64,000 nt of DNA. It comes from Primulina eburnea (lineage: Eukaryota; Streptophyta; Magnoliopsida; Lamiales; Gesneriaceae). Every line of letters begins with the position of its first letter. The first letter of the stretch is position 1. Where the stretch lies: positions 36,323,321 to 36,387,320 of the forward strand of contig NC_133115.1 in the NCBI RefSeq assembly GCF_022965805.1, in the 5' to 3' direction. The notes below the pieces were generated by a model. That model was not told the DNA's origin. It did not search any database and was given only the letters and a program-made list of their open reading frames with translations. Shown here piece by piece: positions 13,367 through 27,516 of the stretch. The translations under genes and the position numbers were made by a program.

Positions 13367-14562
13367 ATTTACAAGCTTGATAGTTCGTGGAATTGGATAT
13401 CCCGGTGGCCTAATCCCAAATTGAATTCCGGTTAATTCAACCCGAGTCTTAATTTGGCTCAAATCTCCTCCTGTTTCTATCGAATTTTTCAAATCTGTCA
13501 GGGGATAACCAGGAAGTGTAGTTCCATTCCCCACAGGAGCAGGGAATCCATCTCCATCTTCAAGAATAACATTGGTAGCAGACACTAAAATCTCTCGATT
13601 CTGAAACCCAATGAATATTTCCAGCCTTTGAGCTCGTCCATGCCCGCATTTAGCATCGTTGCCGTGGACTTGAAGGCCCAAGGTTGAGCACTCGCATTCT
13701 TTATGTAGGGATACTCCCTTGTTCGAGAGACGAAAGTCTGTGAGAAAGATCCCGTTGCAATTATTTTGTTCTGGAGGTGGCTTATTTCCATCATAATAAT
13801 CTGTACTAGAAAGAAATTCAAGAAACTGTACAAGATTACCAATCAAGACCATTTCAAAGATGATTTTTTCTCGTTCGACTTTGGACTATAGTAGTTGGTT
13901 CATCTGAGTTTTGGTGCTTCAGAACCTTTGTAAGCTTTACTTGGATGATTATTTAATCTTTGTCAGAAAAAAAGAAGGTAACGATGTTTCATGGTTTTGG
14001 ACTCAGTGAAGGAATTAGTCAGGTAAAATCTCCTCCAGTACTTTAACTAAATATTCAGAAAGTTTGTATTACCAACTACAAGGTCTGTCTATCTGTTAGA
14101 GAAAAAGAATACTGTAGTGCCCACGAATATGTTCACAGATCTCGTAATCATGTATCATGTTTCTGTTGCCTGAATCTTCGTAAGATAATAAATGTTAATA
14201 ACTAACTAGTCGCAATTTAAGATTGGAAATCGCTGATAAAAAGAACATATTTTTAGGACTAGGTATCAAAAGTAAAATAACATCATTAATAAAAGGAAAA
14301 ACCAAATGATTGCTTCTAGAATTCTCGCATCATTCAAATACAGTAAGTTACACCAGCTACTCTTTACACCGAGAGGAAAAGAAAACAAAAGGAAGAAAGA
14401 AATATCCAGCTTCCCAAGTCACTATCACATTTGAACATTAGATACAACTCTTTCGCATTATATCTCCATCCCCTCTGATCCCTTGCAGCTGCCGCATAGG
14501 ATGTTCTAGTATAAAAAGAGGACTTCCGAGAACTTTAAGGAGCATTTGAATTCATACTTCTA

Positions 14563-15988
14563 CTACGCCAATTCAATGTTAGCTGGTTGTGAACTGCCTT
14601 CGACAAATTTGGATTTTGATTTTGCTACTCGTGATGACCTTGATGACAAAGAAAAATTAGACTTAGGGGAGGAAGTTGACTTAGATTTCTTCCTTTTCTG
14701 CTTTTTCTTTATACTAGAAACATTCATGTCAGATCCTGATTGTTGCATGGATTCTCCATAATCTGTTCATAAAAAAGAGAGACAAAATTATGAATAAGAA
14801 GCTGCTAAGATCCTTCATCACCTTTTCATAACCTCAAAACATCTATAAAAGCAACATGATGAGAACACAAATGAGAGAAAAAAATGCTGATGTTATTCAC
14901 ATTTTTATTCACTCATCGTGAAGTCGCAATAGGTTTCGATACAGTGACTGATCTATCCACTGTAAAGTTACCAAAGAATTCTTGAGACACTAAGGAAATT
15001 TAAACATATATTTGGGTTATCAGAGCAGAGCCAATGGTTGCCAAAGTAATGATGCACTGATTCAATAATATGTTTAAATCTACATGCCCTGTGATTACAT
15101 ATTCCCAGTGTTCTAGGAAACCCGTTCACGGTGCAGCTGCAAGTCTACCAGTGCACAGAAACCAAATTTATTATAGTTCCTTTGGTTAGATGCATCCTAC
15201 CATTTACTCAAATGTCACTACAAATGAGCCAAAGTTTCCCCCCGACGCGTGTCTAGGAATCTTATTGATTTTACCTCTCTTACAAATTAGAAAAATACAA
15301 CAATATGTAGGGCATGCTTATCATTTTCAGGCAAAAATCATATTTTCTGAAAGATACAAGCATGTGATATTACAATCATTGGACGAATCATCCTTTCTTG
15401 AATTCCTTTACTGGTCACTGTCTATATGTGGTTCTAACATTAAGTTGGAGGTAATAAAGGCTTAAGAAGTGCTATGATCAATTATGAATCTTTAAAAAAA
15501 AATTCGTTTGAGATGCATGAACCAACCATGGGACGACCACGGAGAAAGCGCAGAACCAGAGTTACCGATCGACGTTGTTGTGAAATCAGCTGTTGTCCTA
15601 AATTCATTCATCTACATTAACACAAAACAAGAACGGATTCAGTAAGTGGTTAATGAGCATTAAAGGACAGTACGTTACCAAATCAAATTAAAAACTGGAA
15701 CAAAATAAACATACCCAACTGGGGGCACTTCCGGAAGGGCCATCCCAACCGATGTGTGCCACATGCTTAACATCTGTTGGAGTCCCAATCTCCATTTCAC
15801 GCTCCTTTACAACTACAAGAATCAAGAATTTTGAATTTAGCCCTAAAAATCAACACAGAACATTTCAAAACATGAAGGAAATCATACATGGGGAAAATCA
15901 GCGGCAACATTAGAAAAGGGCAATTACCAAAGATTTGAGACAGAGTATATATGAATCCTTTATAGATCCCTTTCATTTTTGTTCCCAT
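14563..15988 (-). CDS. ROP-interactive CRIB motif-containing protein (RIC10/RIC11-like)
   Basis: Small effector that binds active ROP GTPases through a CRIB motif and links them to actin, microtubules or polar growth at the cell cortex. Four exons join to 147 residues: 15988-15928, 15812-15715, 15611-15527 and 14762-14563. The N-terminus MGTKMKGIYKGF is the conserved RIC start. The CRIB core IGTPTDVKHVAHIGWDGPSG contains the ISxPxxxxHxxHxG pattern with Thr in place of Ser, and is followed by SAPSW and MNEFRTTADF. The C-terminal third is very rich in Lys and Ser (KKKQKRKKSKS), possibly a membrane-binding or nuclear signal. RIC proteins are normally 110-225 residues, so length fits. A donor at about 16503 and an acceptor at about 16000 suggest a leader intron, with the first exon at about 16504-16740. 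Which RIC it matches exactly is uncertain. Confidence 0.9.
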
Positions 15989-18054
15989 TGGAGAAACTGT
16001 ACCGGACTAATACAATTCCAGTCCAGCTACCCTTTTTAGGATATATGAAGCACAATGTGGAAGAAAGCACCAGCAAAACGTAAAAAGGTGTCGCTTTGCC
16101 TATCACAAGAGCAAAGGCATTATTATAGGGTTAAAGTCACTCATTAAACAAATCTCCGTCATAACATTCCAAGTCTTGAAAGGTAAAAAATAAAAGAATT
16201 TCGGCATCAAAGAAGGTGCAAGGGTGATTTAACTTTCTGAAATTGAAAGACCATCTCACAAGAAAAGCATCTAAACAACCATAGGCCACGTAATTATACA
16301 ATAAACAAAATTAAAGATAATAAATGCGCATGAAATTGAACAAAATATAATCTTTTTGGCTTCCACGTTAGAAAAGAGCGAGAAATGTACATGAAATTAT
16401 ACCCATTTTAATCATTTTGACATCTGCATTCGCAATAGAAGCAACGATACCTTTTCCAAGAGTACAAAGTGAGAGAAAGGAAAAGAAAAAGAGTATGTGC
16501 GTACCTTTACAGTGAAGAGCCTACATTACACAGAGAGAATGGAGATTCAAAAGAGAAGCTTCATCTCCAGTCCCCCTGCCTCAAACCCCCACATATCTTC
16601 GAACGCTGTTGGCTTCCACATTTTACAATAAGCAGACATGCAGACCAAATCGGATTAAGAGTTCTTCAGTGACGGGATGAAGAAGCAAGAATCCAACCAC
16701 GAACATCAAAAAGAATATGTGGGCACGAAACTGAAAAAAAAAACAGAAAAAGCTTTGGATGGTTGAAGCTTTCGATTAATTAAAGTGGTAAGGACATTTC
16801 ATAATTAAAATAATTATGAAAAGATTGGAGCATTAATTCTTATGTGAAGATAATGCTCGAAAATTGATGCGGTCCTTTGAAATTATCAGTGATTTTACAT
16901 AATATATTTTTACATCTAATAATAAATGGTATATACCATGTAAAAAAAATTATATTATATTAGGTTGAGCAAATATATATTTTTCTTAGTGGAGATCTAT
17001 TTGTTTTTGGCAAAAACTTTTACGTCAATGCAAGTTGGCGATTTTGTTTAGAACAATGCAAGGGGAGATTTTACTTTATAATAATGAGGTATATCAAATA
17101 ATTTACTAGAGAAAAGAAAGAGAGAATGATTTGGAATATTTTATTCATCGTTGAAACTTTTATTTATAGAGTAGATTTTCAGAGATTGAATAGTTGATAA
17201 CACGATAAAATACAAATCTTATCTTAATAATTATCTATAATATGTTATTTATTTCACTTTCCTTAGATAATTATTGACTCAACAAATTACTTTTAAGAGA
17301 TGTGAGAGCTCAAATACCATCTCGTTAAAACCTTATCAGTAAAATCCAAATGGAAAAACCTGAACGATACAGATCATTCACATCGTTATTTTCCTTATGT
17401 ACATTTTTTTCTCATTATTTTGCCCAAACAGAGTTCAAATTTCTTTCATGAAGTTAATAGCTACCATCTCAACATTGCCCTCTTACTATTGAAAATCATA
17501 GAAACTTGAAACTCCCCATAAAATTACCACTCATTCGCTTGCCAGATAACAGATAAAGAAGGCCAGTACAAAAAACAATGTGTTCCCCAAGCACCCCACA
17601 GTCAACAATTTCTTGCTACTTTTGCTTTCCCCATTTGGCATCATATTACAGCAAGTAAATACAGATTTCTTACCCAACACAAGTTTAAAGGACATTTCTT
17701 ACCCGGTGATAGATGCATACACACCATTAAGCAAAAATTATGTCAGAACCGCATAAACACAAAGGCATTAGAAATTGCAACCAAACAATAAAAAAAAACA
17801 CTCGGCAAAACTAAATACGTAGTGTGGGACATGAACTAAAATACAACACCTCTTTATCAAATATGTTGGAATTGCCGTTCAGCATGTCTCAAGAAAAAAG
17901 AGATAGATCAGTTGTCTCAGTGAAGAGAGAAATATCCGTTGAAGTAAAAAGCTCTTTAATGAGCTACATCTTTAGAGTCCCACGAATTTAAAATAATGCA
18001 AAATTCTTACCCAAACGCATAAACACCCAGTGTTCCCGGACCTTTTCATTACAC
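15989..18054. other. 5' region of the RIC gene and spacer with a possible retroelement remnant
   Basis: 16000-16740 is probably the RIC leader exon and leader intron. At about 17100-17420 there is a stretch whose ctcgttaaaacctt and aatggaaaaacctg phrases resemble a motif common in Copia-type LTR or leader regions; I see no intact ends, so this is a weak call. 17450-18054 is probably the 3' UTR and flank of the OST3 gene. Confidence 0.4.
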
Positions 18055-19074
18055 TCACCGCCAGCTAGAAGGCCAATAGCCGTGAATACCATACCCCGTC
18101 TTCCAGTTGTCCAAGAAAACCACCTTCTTCACAGCCCAGAAAGATGTAAAAAACACAAAAATCATCAACACTCTCTGCACAGTCCTATTCCTCAGCCTAA
18201 CCATGGCGTGAGTCACGAACGCCAGCAAGAGGCCCACGATTGTATATAAGAATCCAACAGAAAATCCTTCGGCCCCTAGCTGTGTCCCTGAGCCCTGGTA
18301 AAAGAAAACTAATTTCCCCGGATCTTGCCTGTCCATCATGAACATTGGCATCTTCCTGATTATGTTAAACATCGCCCCTGAAACGCTGAAGAAGTAAACA
18401 AAAATGGCTCCAGCCATCCATATATTCTTATCATGCAAGAAAGTATTCCAGGCAACCAATTTCTTCAAGAAAAAAGGAGTCCAAATCAATACAACAGCGA
18501 CTGCGAAAAAGATTTGTTTTTTGGAAACTACAGGAGGGCGATTAATGGGACCAACGGAGAGCTTAGTCCTGGATTCAATAAACTCGGCCATGGATTCAGC
18601 CAATCTGGAAAAATCGGAGGCCTCCATTTGGATCGTGTCTCCTTTTAAGTCAGCGGCCGACGGAGGGACTAGACGGATGTGAGGAAGAGATTTGATCCCG
18701 AATTGAGCAAAAGAAGCCTGAGATTCTCCGAATTCGATTTCGAAGAAAAAGAGGGATTTCTGATTAGGTCTATTGGATTGGAAAGTGGAGGAGACAAGGG
18801 AGAATTCGTTTTTAAGAGTTGGAAGAGAGAGCTCAGGCTTGGAGTGGAGCTGTTTTGCGTCGAAAAAGATGAGAAAGTGGAAGGGACGAGGGGTGGGTAA
18901 GGCGAGGATGCGGCGGAGGAGTGGGTCGGTTAGGTGGATGACGCCGGTTGAGGACTGCGACTGGAGGGCAGACAGGTCAGAAACAACGGAGTCTGACGAG
19001 GAGAGGGCATGAAATGTGAGGAGGCGGAGGAGGAGGAGGAAGACGGCGGCACAAGGGGTTAAAGAGATCGCCAT
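18055..19074 (-). CDS. OST3: Oligosaccharyltransferase subunit OST3/OST6 family (plant OST3A/3B-like)
   Basis: Subunit of the ER oligosaccharyltransferase complex that N-glycosylates nascent proteins. Single exon, 339 residues from the ATG at 19074. An upstream in-frame ATG at 19131 would add 19 residues, but MAISLTPCAAVFLLLLRLL gives a normal signal peptide directly, so the inner start is preferred. A lumenal thioredoxin-like domain (residues about 25-180) includes LFFFEIEFGESQASFAQFG and LPHIRLV. Four membrane segments follow, with FVYFFSVSGAMFNIIRKMP, a PGKLVFFYQGSG loop, VGFLYTIVGLLLAFVTHAM and the conserved end YGIHGYWPSSWR. The redox CxxC of yeast and animal OST3 is absent (FFDAKQLHSK); as far as I know plant members also lack it, so this is not damage. 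Complete and probably active. Confidence 0.96.
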   Translation of the reverse strand: MAISLTPCAAVFLLLLRLLTFHALSSSDSVVSDLSALQSQSSTGVIHLTDPLLRRILALPTPRPFHFLIFFDAKQLHSKPELSLPTLKNEFSLVSSTFQSNRPNQKSLFFFEIEFGESQASFAQFGIKSLPHIRLVPPSAADLKGDTIQMEASDFSRLAESMAEFIESRTKLSVGPINRPPVVSKKQIFFAVAVVLIWTPFFLKKLVAWNTFLHDKNIWMAGAIFVYFFSVSGAMFNIIRKMPMFMMDRQDPGKLVFFYQGSGTQLGAEGFSVGFLYTIVGLLLAFVTHAMVRLRNRTVQRVLMIFVFFTSFWAVKKVVFLDNWKTGYGIHGYWPSSWR

Positions 19075-20017
19075 TGGTGGCGAAACTAGAGTTTGGAGCA
19101 ATAGAAGCCAAGACTTTTGGTTTATGGTCAAGTAAATGTTTGAATTTTTGTCAAATGGGAGGCTGACTCGGATTTCTCCTCACTTGTCTCTTCCAATCAT
19201 ATCGTGACACTTCATTCTTGAGCCTTTGGGCCAACATAAACATTTCAAAAATGTCATAACAAAAAAGAAACATGGCCCAAGTAACATTATGGGCTATTTG
19301 TAAATTTTTATTTTGGTTCGGAACGACAAATTGGAAGAATATATCCTCCCGTTTCTCATATTAAAAAATTCAATCATATTTATCAGGAGTTTTATACTTT
19401 ATTTTTAAAAATATAAGATTTTAAATACATTTAATTTTATATATCATATTTTTCGATTTTTTTAAGAAATGTTAATACGATTTACTCGTAAAATTTATAA
19501 TTTTAAAGTTCCAAAATATAAATAAATTATATATAACAGTACGATTTATTTTCTCTTTCCAGAAAATTTTATACTCCTTGAAGATCAAGACACTATTACA
19601 GGGAAAATTAATTCATTTAATTTTATTTTTATATTATTAACAATGAATTTGTATTTTTCTTTTATGTAACTTGCATTTTCATTTTTGACTTATTAACTGC
19701 GATATTTGTATTTTTAGTTCTGTAATCCTCATGTTTTTTTTTTTTGTCTTTTTTCTGAAAATTGCTTAGGTAATGGTAGTAGATACCGACATAGATTTTG
19801 GGGAAAAAAACTTAGATATACGTCATGATTTTTCGCTAACACTATAAATTTCAGTAAAGAAAATACAAAAAATTCAGCCAAAAAAGACAAAAAAATAAAA
19901 ATAAGTTGTTTATGAATTATACACGTCCAGATACTGTAGACATCGAAAGCTACATTAATGTGCTGATATGTAGCCTTGAGCAAAGTGCAGAAACGAACGT
20001 GAACCATTACCCAACAT
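19075..20017. other. Spacer between OST3-like and PPR genes
   Basis: Promoter side of OST3 (19075-19300), then AT-rich sequence with a poly-T run near 19735. No gene is supported; the last 300 bp before 20018 may be the 3' UTR of the PPR gene. Confidence 0.55.
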
Positions 20018-21763
20018 TTACCTAAAACCAGAAATCAATCTCTTGTATCTTTTTCTATCAGGTTTATACCCTAATACTAGCATTTCATCATGTAATTTCA
20101 TGGCTTTCCTCAGTTCATTTTCATGACACAAACCTATTATCATTAGTGTAAAACTTTCACTACTCAACAGCTTGCATGTTTTCATGTAACCGAACACCTT
20201 GGTTGCCTCTTCGATTCTCTTCTCTTTCAGTAGAGCTGCAAGAAATACATTGTACGTTGCTATTTCTAACACACCCTTCAATCCTTTCATCTTATCATGC
20301 AACAAAATTGCCGAATCGAGTTGTCGGTTATAGCAATAGTGCTTCAAAAAAGAGCCACAAGTACTCGAATCAATTAAACGCCCTTGATCCAAAATCAAAT
20401 TCAAGAGCTCCTCCGCTTCCCTCCATCGACCTACCGAACACAATTTGCTAATGTTCTTTGAAAGTTCTACGGTGGCAGGACATAACTCTCCTCTTGTTAT
20501 ATCTATTAATAATTTGCTTGTATCTTGTGATGGATTTTCCTGGCAAAGAACAGCCACAAACTTATTGTAACAAATCTCAGTAAGTAAAATTTCCTTTTCC
20601 TGTATGATATTATACAACTTGATTGCATCTCCCACTCTGCCTTGCTCACATAATAATGCTCCAAGCATACATCCATAAGTAGAATGCTGTAGCTCGATCT
20701 TCTCATCATAAACTTTCTTGAAAAACAAATCCACAGCATAAGTAGCTCCCAAATCACACAGTTTCTGAATTATCAAATCGTAATCAGAAACTCTTGGTTC
20801 TGGGAGATATCCCTTTTCCAATATTAAATGCAAAACCCTTTCAATCATTTCGGTATCTTGAAATTTACATGCCCCATCGAGCATTGAACCGTAAGTATTT
20901 AAACTCGGCTCGATTCTTTTGCTGCGCATTTTGTTTAGATGATCAAATGCAGCTTCAAAATCCCCTCTTTTGCTACAGTTATCAATCATCAAATTAAAAA
21001 TCACGGGAGTGTAGATACCCATATCTAAAATCATGTAAACTCTCTCAAATTTCCCATGTTTACATAAAATTCTCGCAATCAAAGACCAAGTATACTGATC
21101 TCCTGAAACCCCGTTTCTAGTCATTGAAGCATAAAAGCACCAAGCAATTCTTAGCTCATTTTTATCAACCAACAAATTCAGCAAAGCATTGCAAGTACCT
21201 ACAGTCAACCCAACCCCATAATCTGCAGCTTTCTTATATATCTGTAAACTTTGCAAATACATTTGTTTACTGCAATAGCATTCAGTAACATATTTCAGAA
21301 CTAGGGAAACGCTGTGAAAGCCAACACCTTTGCGCGATTGAATCAATAAATGCACAATCACGGCAGGCGGGTGGTCTTGAATAAGTGAATCTAGAATTGG
21401 TTTTCCAAGTTTCGACAATCCAGAGTCGAACAGTATTCGGGTCAGCCTGCACTGAGTCTTGAGGTCCGGGGTGAAATCAATATTCTTACACACCCATTTG
21501 AAGAATTGAAGACATAATTGAGGTCGGGTTTCGATTCTCCTAAACATTTGGTGGAAGAGGTATGGGGTAAAATGGGAGGAAAGATTGAGGGTTTTGAGCA
21601 GTGGAGTCCAGAATTTGGCGTGTCTTTGCAAGAGGATATCAGAGGCTTGTGAAACTAATTGGGTTTGCTTTATTTGGATCCTCCAATTGTTAATCGGATT
21701 TGTTACTGCAATTGAGAAGCGTTTGGATTCAGTGAGATTTATATACTGTTTTGTTCTGCTCAT
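20018..21763 (-). CDS. P-class pentatricopeptide repeat protein
   Basis: RNA-binding helical-repeat protein, single exon, 581 residues from the ATG at 21763. About ten 35-residue units can be read, for example TPVIFNLMIDNCSKRGDFEA, LNTYGSMLDGACKFQDTE, STYGCMLGALLCEQGRVGDA, ATYNVFLAALLKEKRIEEA and ESFTLMIIGLCHENELRKA. The protein ends soon after the last repeat (GYKPDRKRYKRLISGFR), with no E, DYW or SMR domain, so it belongs to the P class. The first 60 residues are basic and Ser/Thr rich, which would fit an organellar transit peptide, probably mitochondrial (inference). It resembles the Arabidopsis protein I remember as At4g21170, but that match is from memory. Intronless, like most PPR genes. 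Confidence 0.9.
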   Translation of the reverse strand: MSRTKQYINLTESKRFSIAVTNPINNWRIQIKQTQLVSQASDILLQRHAKFWTPLLKTLNLSSHFTPYLFHQMFRRIETRPQLCLQFFKWVCKNIDFTPDLKTQCRLTRILFDSGLSKLGKPILDSLIQDHPPAVIVHLLIQSRKGVGFHSVSLVLKYVTECYCSKQMYLQSLQIYKKAADYGVGLTVGTCNALLNLLVDKNELRIAWCFYASMTRNGVSGDQYTWSLIARILCKHGKFERVYMILDMGIYTPVIFNLMIDNCSKRGDFEAAFDHLNKMRSKRIEPSLNTYGSMLDGACKFQDTEMIERVLHLILEKGYLPEPRVSDYDLIIQKLCDLGATYAVDLFFKKVYDEKIELQHSTYGCMLGALLCEQGRVGDAIKLYNIIQEKEILLTEICYNKFVAVLCQENPSQDTSKLLIDITRGELCPATVELSKNISKLCSVGRWREAEELLNLILDQGRLIDSSTCGSFLKHYCYNRQLDSAILLHDKMKGLKGVLEIATYNVFLAALLKEKRIEEATKVFGYMKTCKLLSSESFTLMIIGLCHENELRKAMKLHDEMLVLGYKPDRKRYKRLISGFR

Positions 21764-22807
21764 TTCTGGTGGAGGAGGTTAGAACTTAGAACACCCAAGA
21801 TCCAGTGGAACGGTGGAAGAAGATGTGGTACTCTTTAGTTGAGAACGCTACGGTTTCCTACGCTTTTAACTTTTGTCGCACTTTACAAATATCAACGGCT
21901 AAATCGCTATAAAGTTTCTTGTTTATTATTTTTTTTTCTTGGATTCGAAGGACGATGTCATCTGGGCATATGACAAATTTCCCGGAACTCGAGTCGAGTT
22001 CGAGTCGCTCGAGTAGCTCGATTGCATATATATAAAATTTAATTTAAAATTTTAAAAAGTCAAAATCGAGTTTTTCGAGCTCGAGCTCAGTACCTGAATA
22101 TGTTATCAAGTCAAATTCGAGCTTAAAAATTACTATTCGAGTTCGAGTAGTTTCATTTTTTCGAGTGGAAATCGAATAGTCGATTGCACTCCTAATGAGG
22201 ATGAATGAAAATTACTACTTGAGTTCCAGTAGTTTAAATTTTTTCCAGAGTTGAGCTTAAGTAGTAAATTGCAGCTTAATGAATATTAATATAATAAATG
22301 ACTTATATCGATGTGTTTTTATCTTAACCAGCATCCCATTGTGTGCAATTTGAATAATCACTTGAAATTATTAAAATTGTGTAATGAATAAATATTACTA
22401 AAAAAACTATTATATAAATTTTTTTTATACTACTGAGCCATTGAGGATGCCAACAATCAGAAAAGTGACAGACAACTTATAATTCCCAACAGGAATTGAC
22501 GTAGAAAGCACCAATTGATTGTTTTGTATGGTTTTTCATATGTATATATCATCACTTGCTGAACCCATGGCTAAATTTATTTACTATTCGTCTTGAGAAT
22601 TGTCGACAAAAACTTGATTTTGGAAACAAAAAAGAACTACCTTCAAGTAGAGATTCCCACAGTCGAAAATGAAAACCAGAAACAGATGGGCATTTCAACA
22701 GAAATCACATACCACGCGTCACCAAACATCTACAAACTATCTTCTTACTACAATTTATTGCTGCCTGCCTTCAACCATGAAGCTTATTCACTCGATTTAC
22801 AGCAGAT
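21764..22807. other. Spacer between PPR start and THI1 3' end
   Basis: Promoter side of the PPR gene, a ctcgag-rich repeat (separate entry), then AT-rich DNA. About 22600-22807 is probably the THI1 3' UTR. Confidence 0.55.
21975..22190. repeat. Dispersed repeat rich in ctcgag / gagctcgag
   Basis: Degenerate copies of cgagttcgag, gtcgctcgag and gagctcgagctc occur on both sides of a short AT core. The composition stands out from the flanks. Such segments are common in plant genomes as remnants of non-autonomous DNA transposons; no clear target duplication was found. Confidence 0.5.
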
Positions 22808-25980
<3,173 letters not shown>

Positions 25981-27516
25981 ATGGAGAAAAGGGCTTATCT
26001 TTTTCTCTCTCTTATAGTCTTCACCGCCAATGTTCTTGCTATACTTGATCCATTTTCAGAGGACGCAGAGTCAAATGGTTCATTCGATGATAATTTCAGC
26101 AAGACTTGTCCTGAGACCAACTTCAAGACTTCTGAAGATGGGCAGATCTGGTATCTTTCCCTGGATAAACAAGCAGGTTGCTAGTGGCCGGTGTTTTAAG
26201 TATCAGAAGCATTTAATGAACACGATTTTGAATTTGCCCATTTCATTTTCTTACAGGTTGCGGGTTTATGACAAAGCAGAGATACAGATTCGGTTGGTTC
26301 AGCATGAAACTCAAACTTGTTGGTGGAGATTCAGCTGGAGTGGTCACTGCTTATTATGTAAGTTTTGAACTTATTTCAACCGTCGGAAATAATGTTCAGA
26401 AAAATCTATAGTTCATCTTAATTCCTATTTAACTGGATGCAGATGTGCACTGAAAATGCGGCAGGGCCGGAGAGGGATGAGCTAGACTTCGAGTTCTTGG
26501 GGAATAGAACAGGGCAACCTTACATTATACAGACAAACGTGTACAAAAATGGAACTGGTAACCGCGAGATGAGACATAGTTTGTGGTTCGACCCCGCCGA
26601 GGATTATCACGAGTACGCCTTTCTGTGGAACAATGAACAAATACTGTAAGTTTTCTAGTTTTTTGCTCATCTTATTATGTTCTTGCTTCTAATCAAATTA
26701 CATGTAGAGCAGCGCTAGAAAATATACAACTAAAAATATTTGAAGTTCATCCTTAATCGCATGTTAAGTCTGTTCCCATGGGCAATAATATTTAGTTCGA
26801 TATCTCTGTTCTTCAGTTACCTTTTCAACCTCTAATTTATCGGTCTTTATCATCCGATCTACCGACACTACTTAATGTTTCATTCTTGTTCGTTATGTTT
26901 GTTAAATCCATAAATACAAGAGTATTATTATTTATGCATGATTCTTTATGTTGACATTGTCTCTTCACTACTATACCAAATTATCAGGTCCATCTCGTGA
27001 CTTAGTCACTGGTTCCTTCAATCCGTGTGAAAAAAACCTTGTTATATATTGGACTGATAAATGATACATCTTGTTTAATCCGAAACTAATCAACCGATAC
27101 CTCCAAATAGATTTGTTGTGGATCAAGTTCCTATCAGAGTATACAAGAACACGAACTACACAAACAGCTTCTTCCCCAACCAGAAGCCGATGTACTTATT
27201 TTCGAGCATCTGGAACGCGGATGACTGGGCAACGAGAGGTGGTCTAGAGAAAACAGACTGGAAAAAAGCACCATTTGTGTCATCTTACACCAATTTCGTG
27301 GCGGATGGGTGTCAATGGGTGGATCCTTATCCCGCCTGTGTATCCACCACCACGGAACATTGGTGGGATCAGTACAATGCGTGGCACCTCTCGGAGAATC
27401 AGAACATGGATTACGCTTGGGTGCAGAGGAACCTCGTGATATACGATTATTGTAAGGATACGAAAAGGTTCGCCACATTGCCTGAGGAGTGTTGGCTGAA
27501 TGAATCCATCAACTGA
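25981..27516 (+). CDS. XTH8: Xyloglucan endotransglucosylase/hydrolase (XTH8-like)
   Basis: Secreted GH16 enzyme that cuts and rejoins xyloglucan in the cell wall. Four exons, 25981-26176, 26257-26357, 26443-26645 and 27111-27516, join to 301 residues. The start [20 protein letters not shown] gives a signal peptide; an ATG 27 bases upstream is ignored because it would spoil it. The catalytic motif is DELDFEFLG, with both active-site Glu residues, followed by the usual N-glycosylation site NRT. Also present: [36 protein letters not shown] and the C-terminal XET_C region with [10 protein letters not shown] and PEEC cysteines. The [14 protein letters not shown] and [14 protein letters not shown] stretches are what I recall from XTH8. 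The N-terminal strand reads [17 protein letters not shown] where relatives have a Trp-containing SWSEDHF-like segment; whether activity is affected is unknown. Confidence 0.9.

Larger units (their letters stand above)
11000..13860 (-). pseudogene. COBRA-like (COBL7-type) pseudogene split by two solo LTRs
   Basis: Remains of a GPI-anchored COBRA-like protein, a family acting in cellulose orientation at the cell wall. Pieces appear in the right order on the minus strand: NNCNGIFL (near 13770), NASAQPWAFKSTA, GIQFGIRPPGYP, DGYRCPAP, VCCVRDPKFK, LAQVTIDNQNPLG, RGEFIYSMRGAYT, a CCVS core with YNDFIIPCDTC, then ARITLFNW and YSFNGTLLEDLNN. Lesions: an in-frame TAG at 12404-12402; an in-frame TAA at 11874-11872; a frame change near 11366 in the segment before CRVSINWH; a pair of opposite frame changes between about 13750 and 13620; and loss of about 25 residues before GDGFP. 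Two solo LTRs at 11920-12304 and 12779-13366 interrupt it; without each LTR and one duplication copy the flanking COBRA reading frames match up again. No convincing start or C-terminal hydrophobic tail. Not translatable. Confidence 0.9.

Noticed and set aside
17100..17420. Copia-type LTR or leader remnant
   Set aside because: Only short phrase similarity; no ends, duplication or primer site could be found, so it is only mentioned in the spacer entry.
18404..19012. Plus-strand open frames over the OST3-like gene
   Set aside because: Antisense shadows of a well-conserved coding exon.
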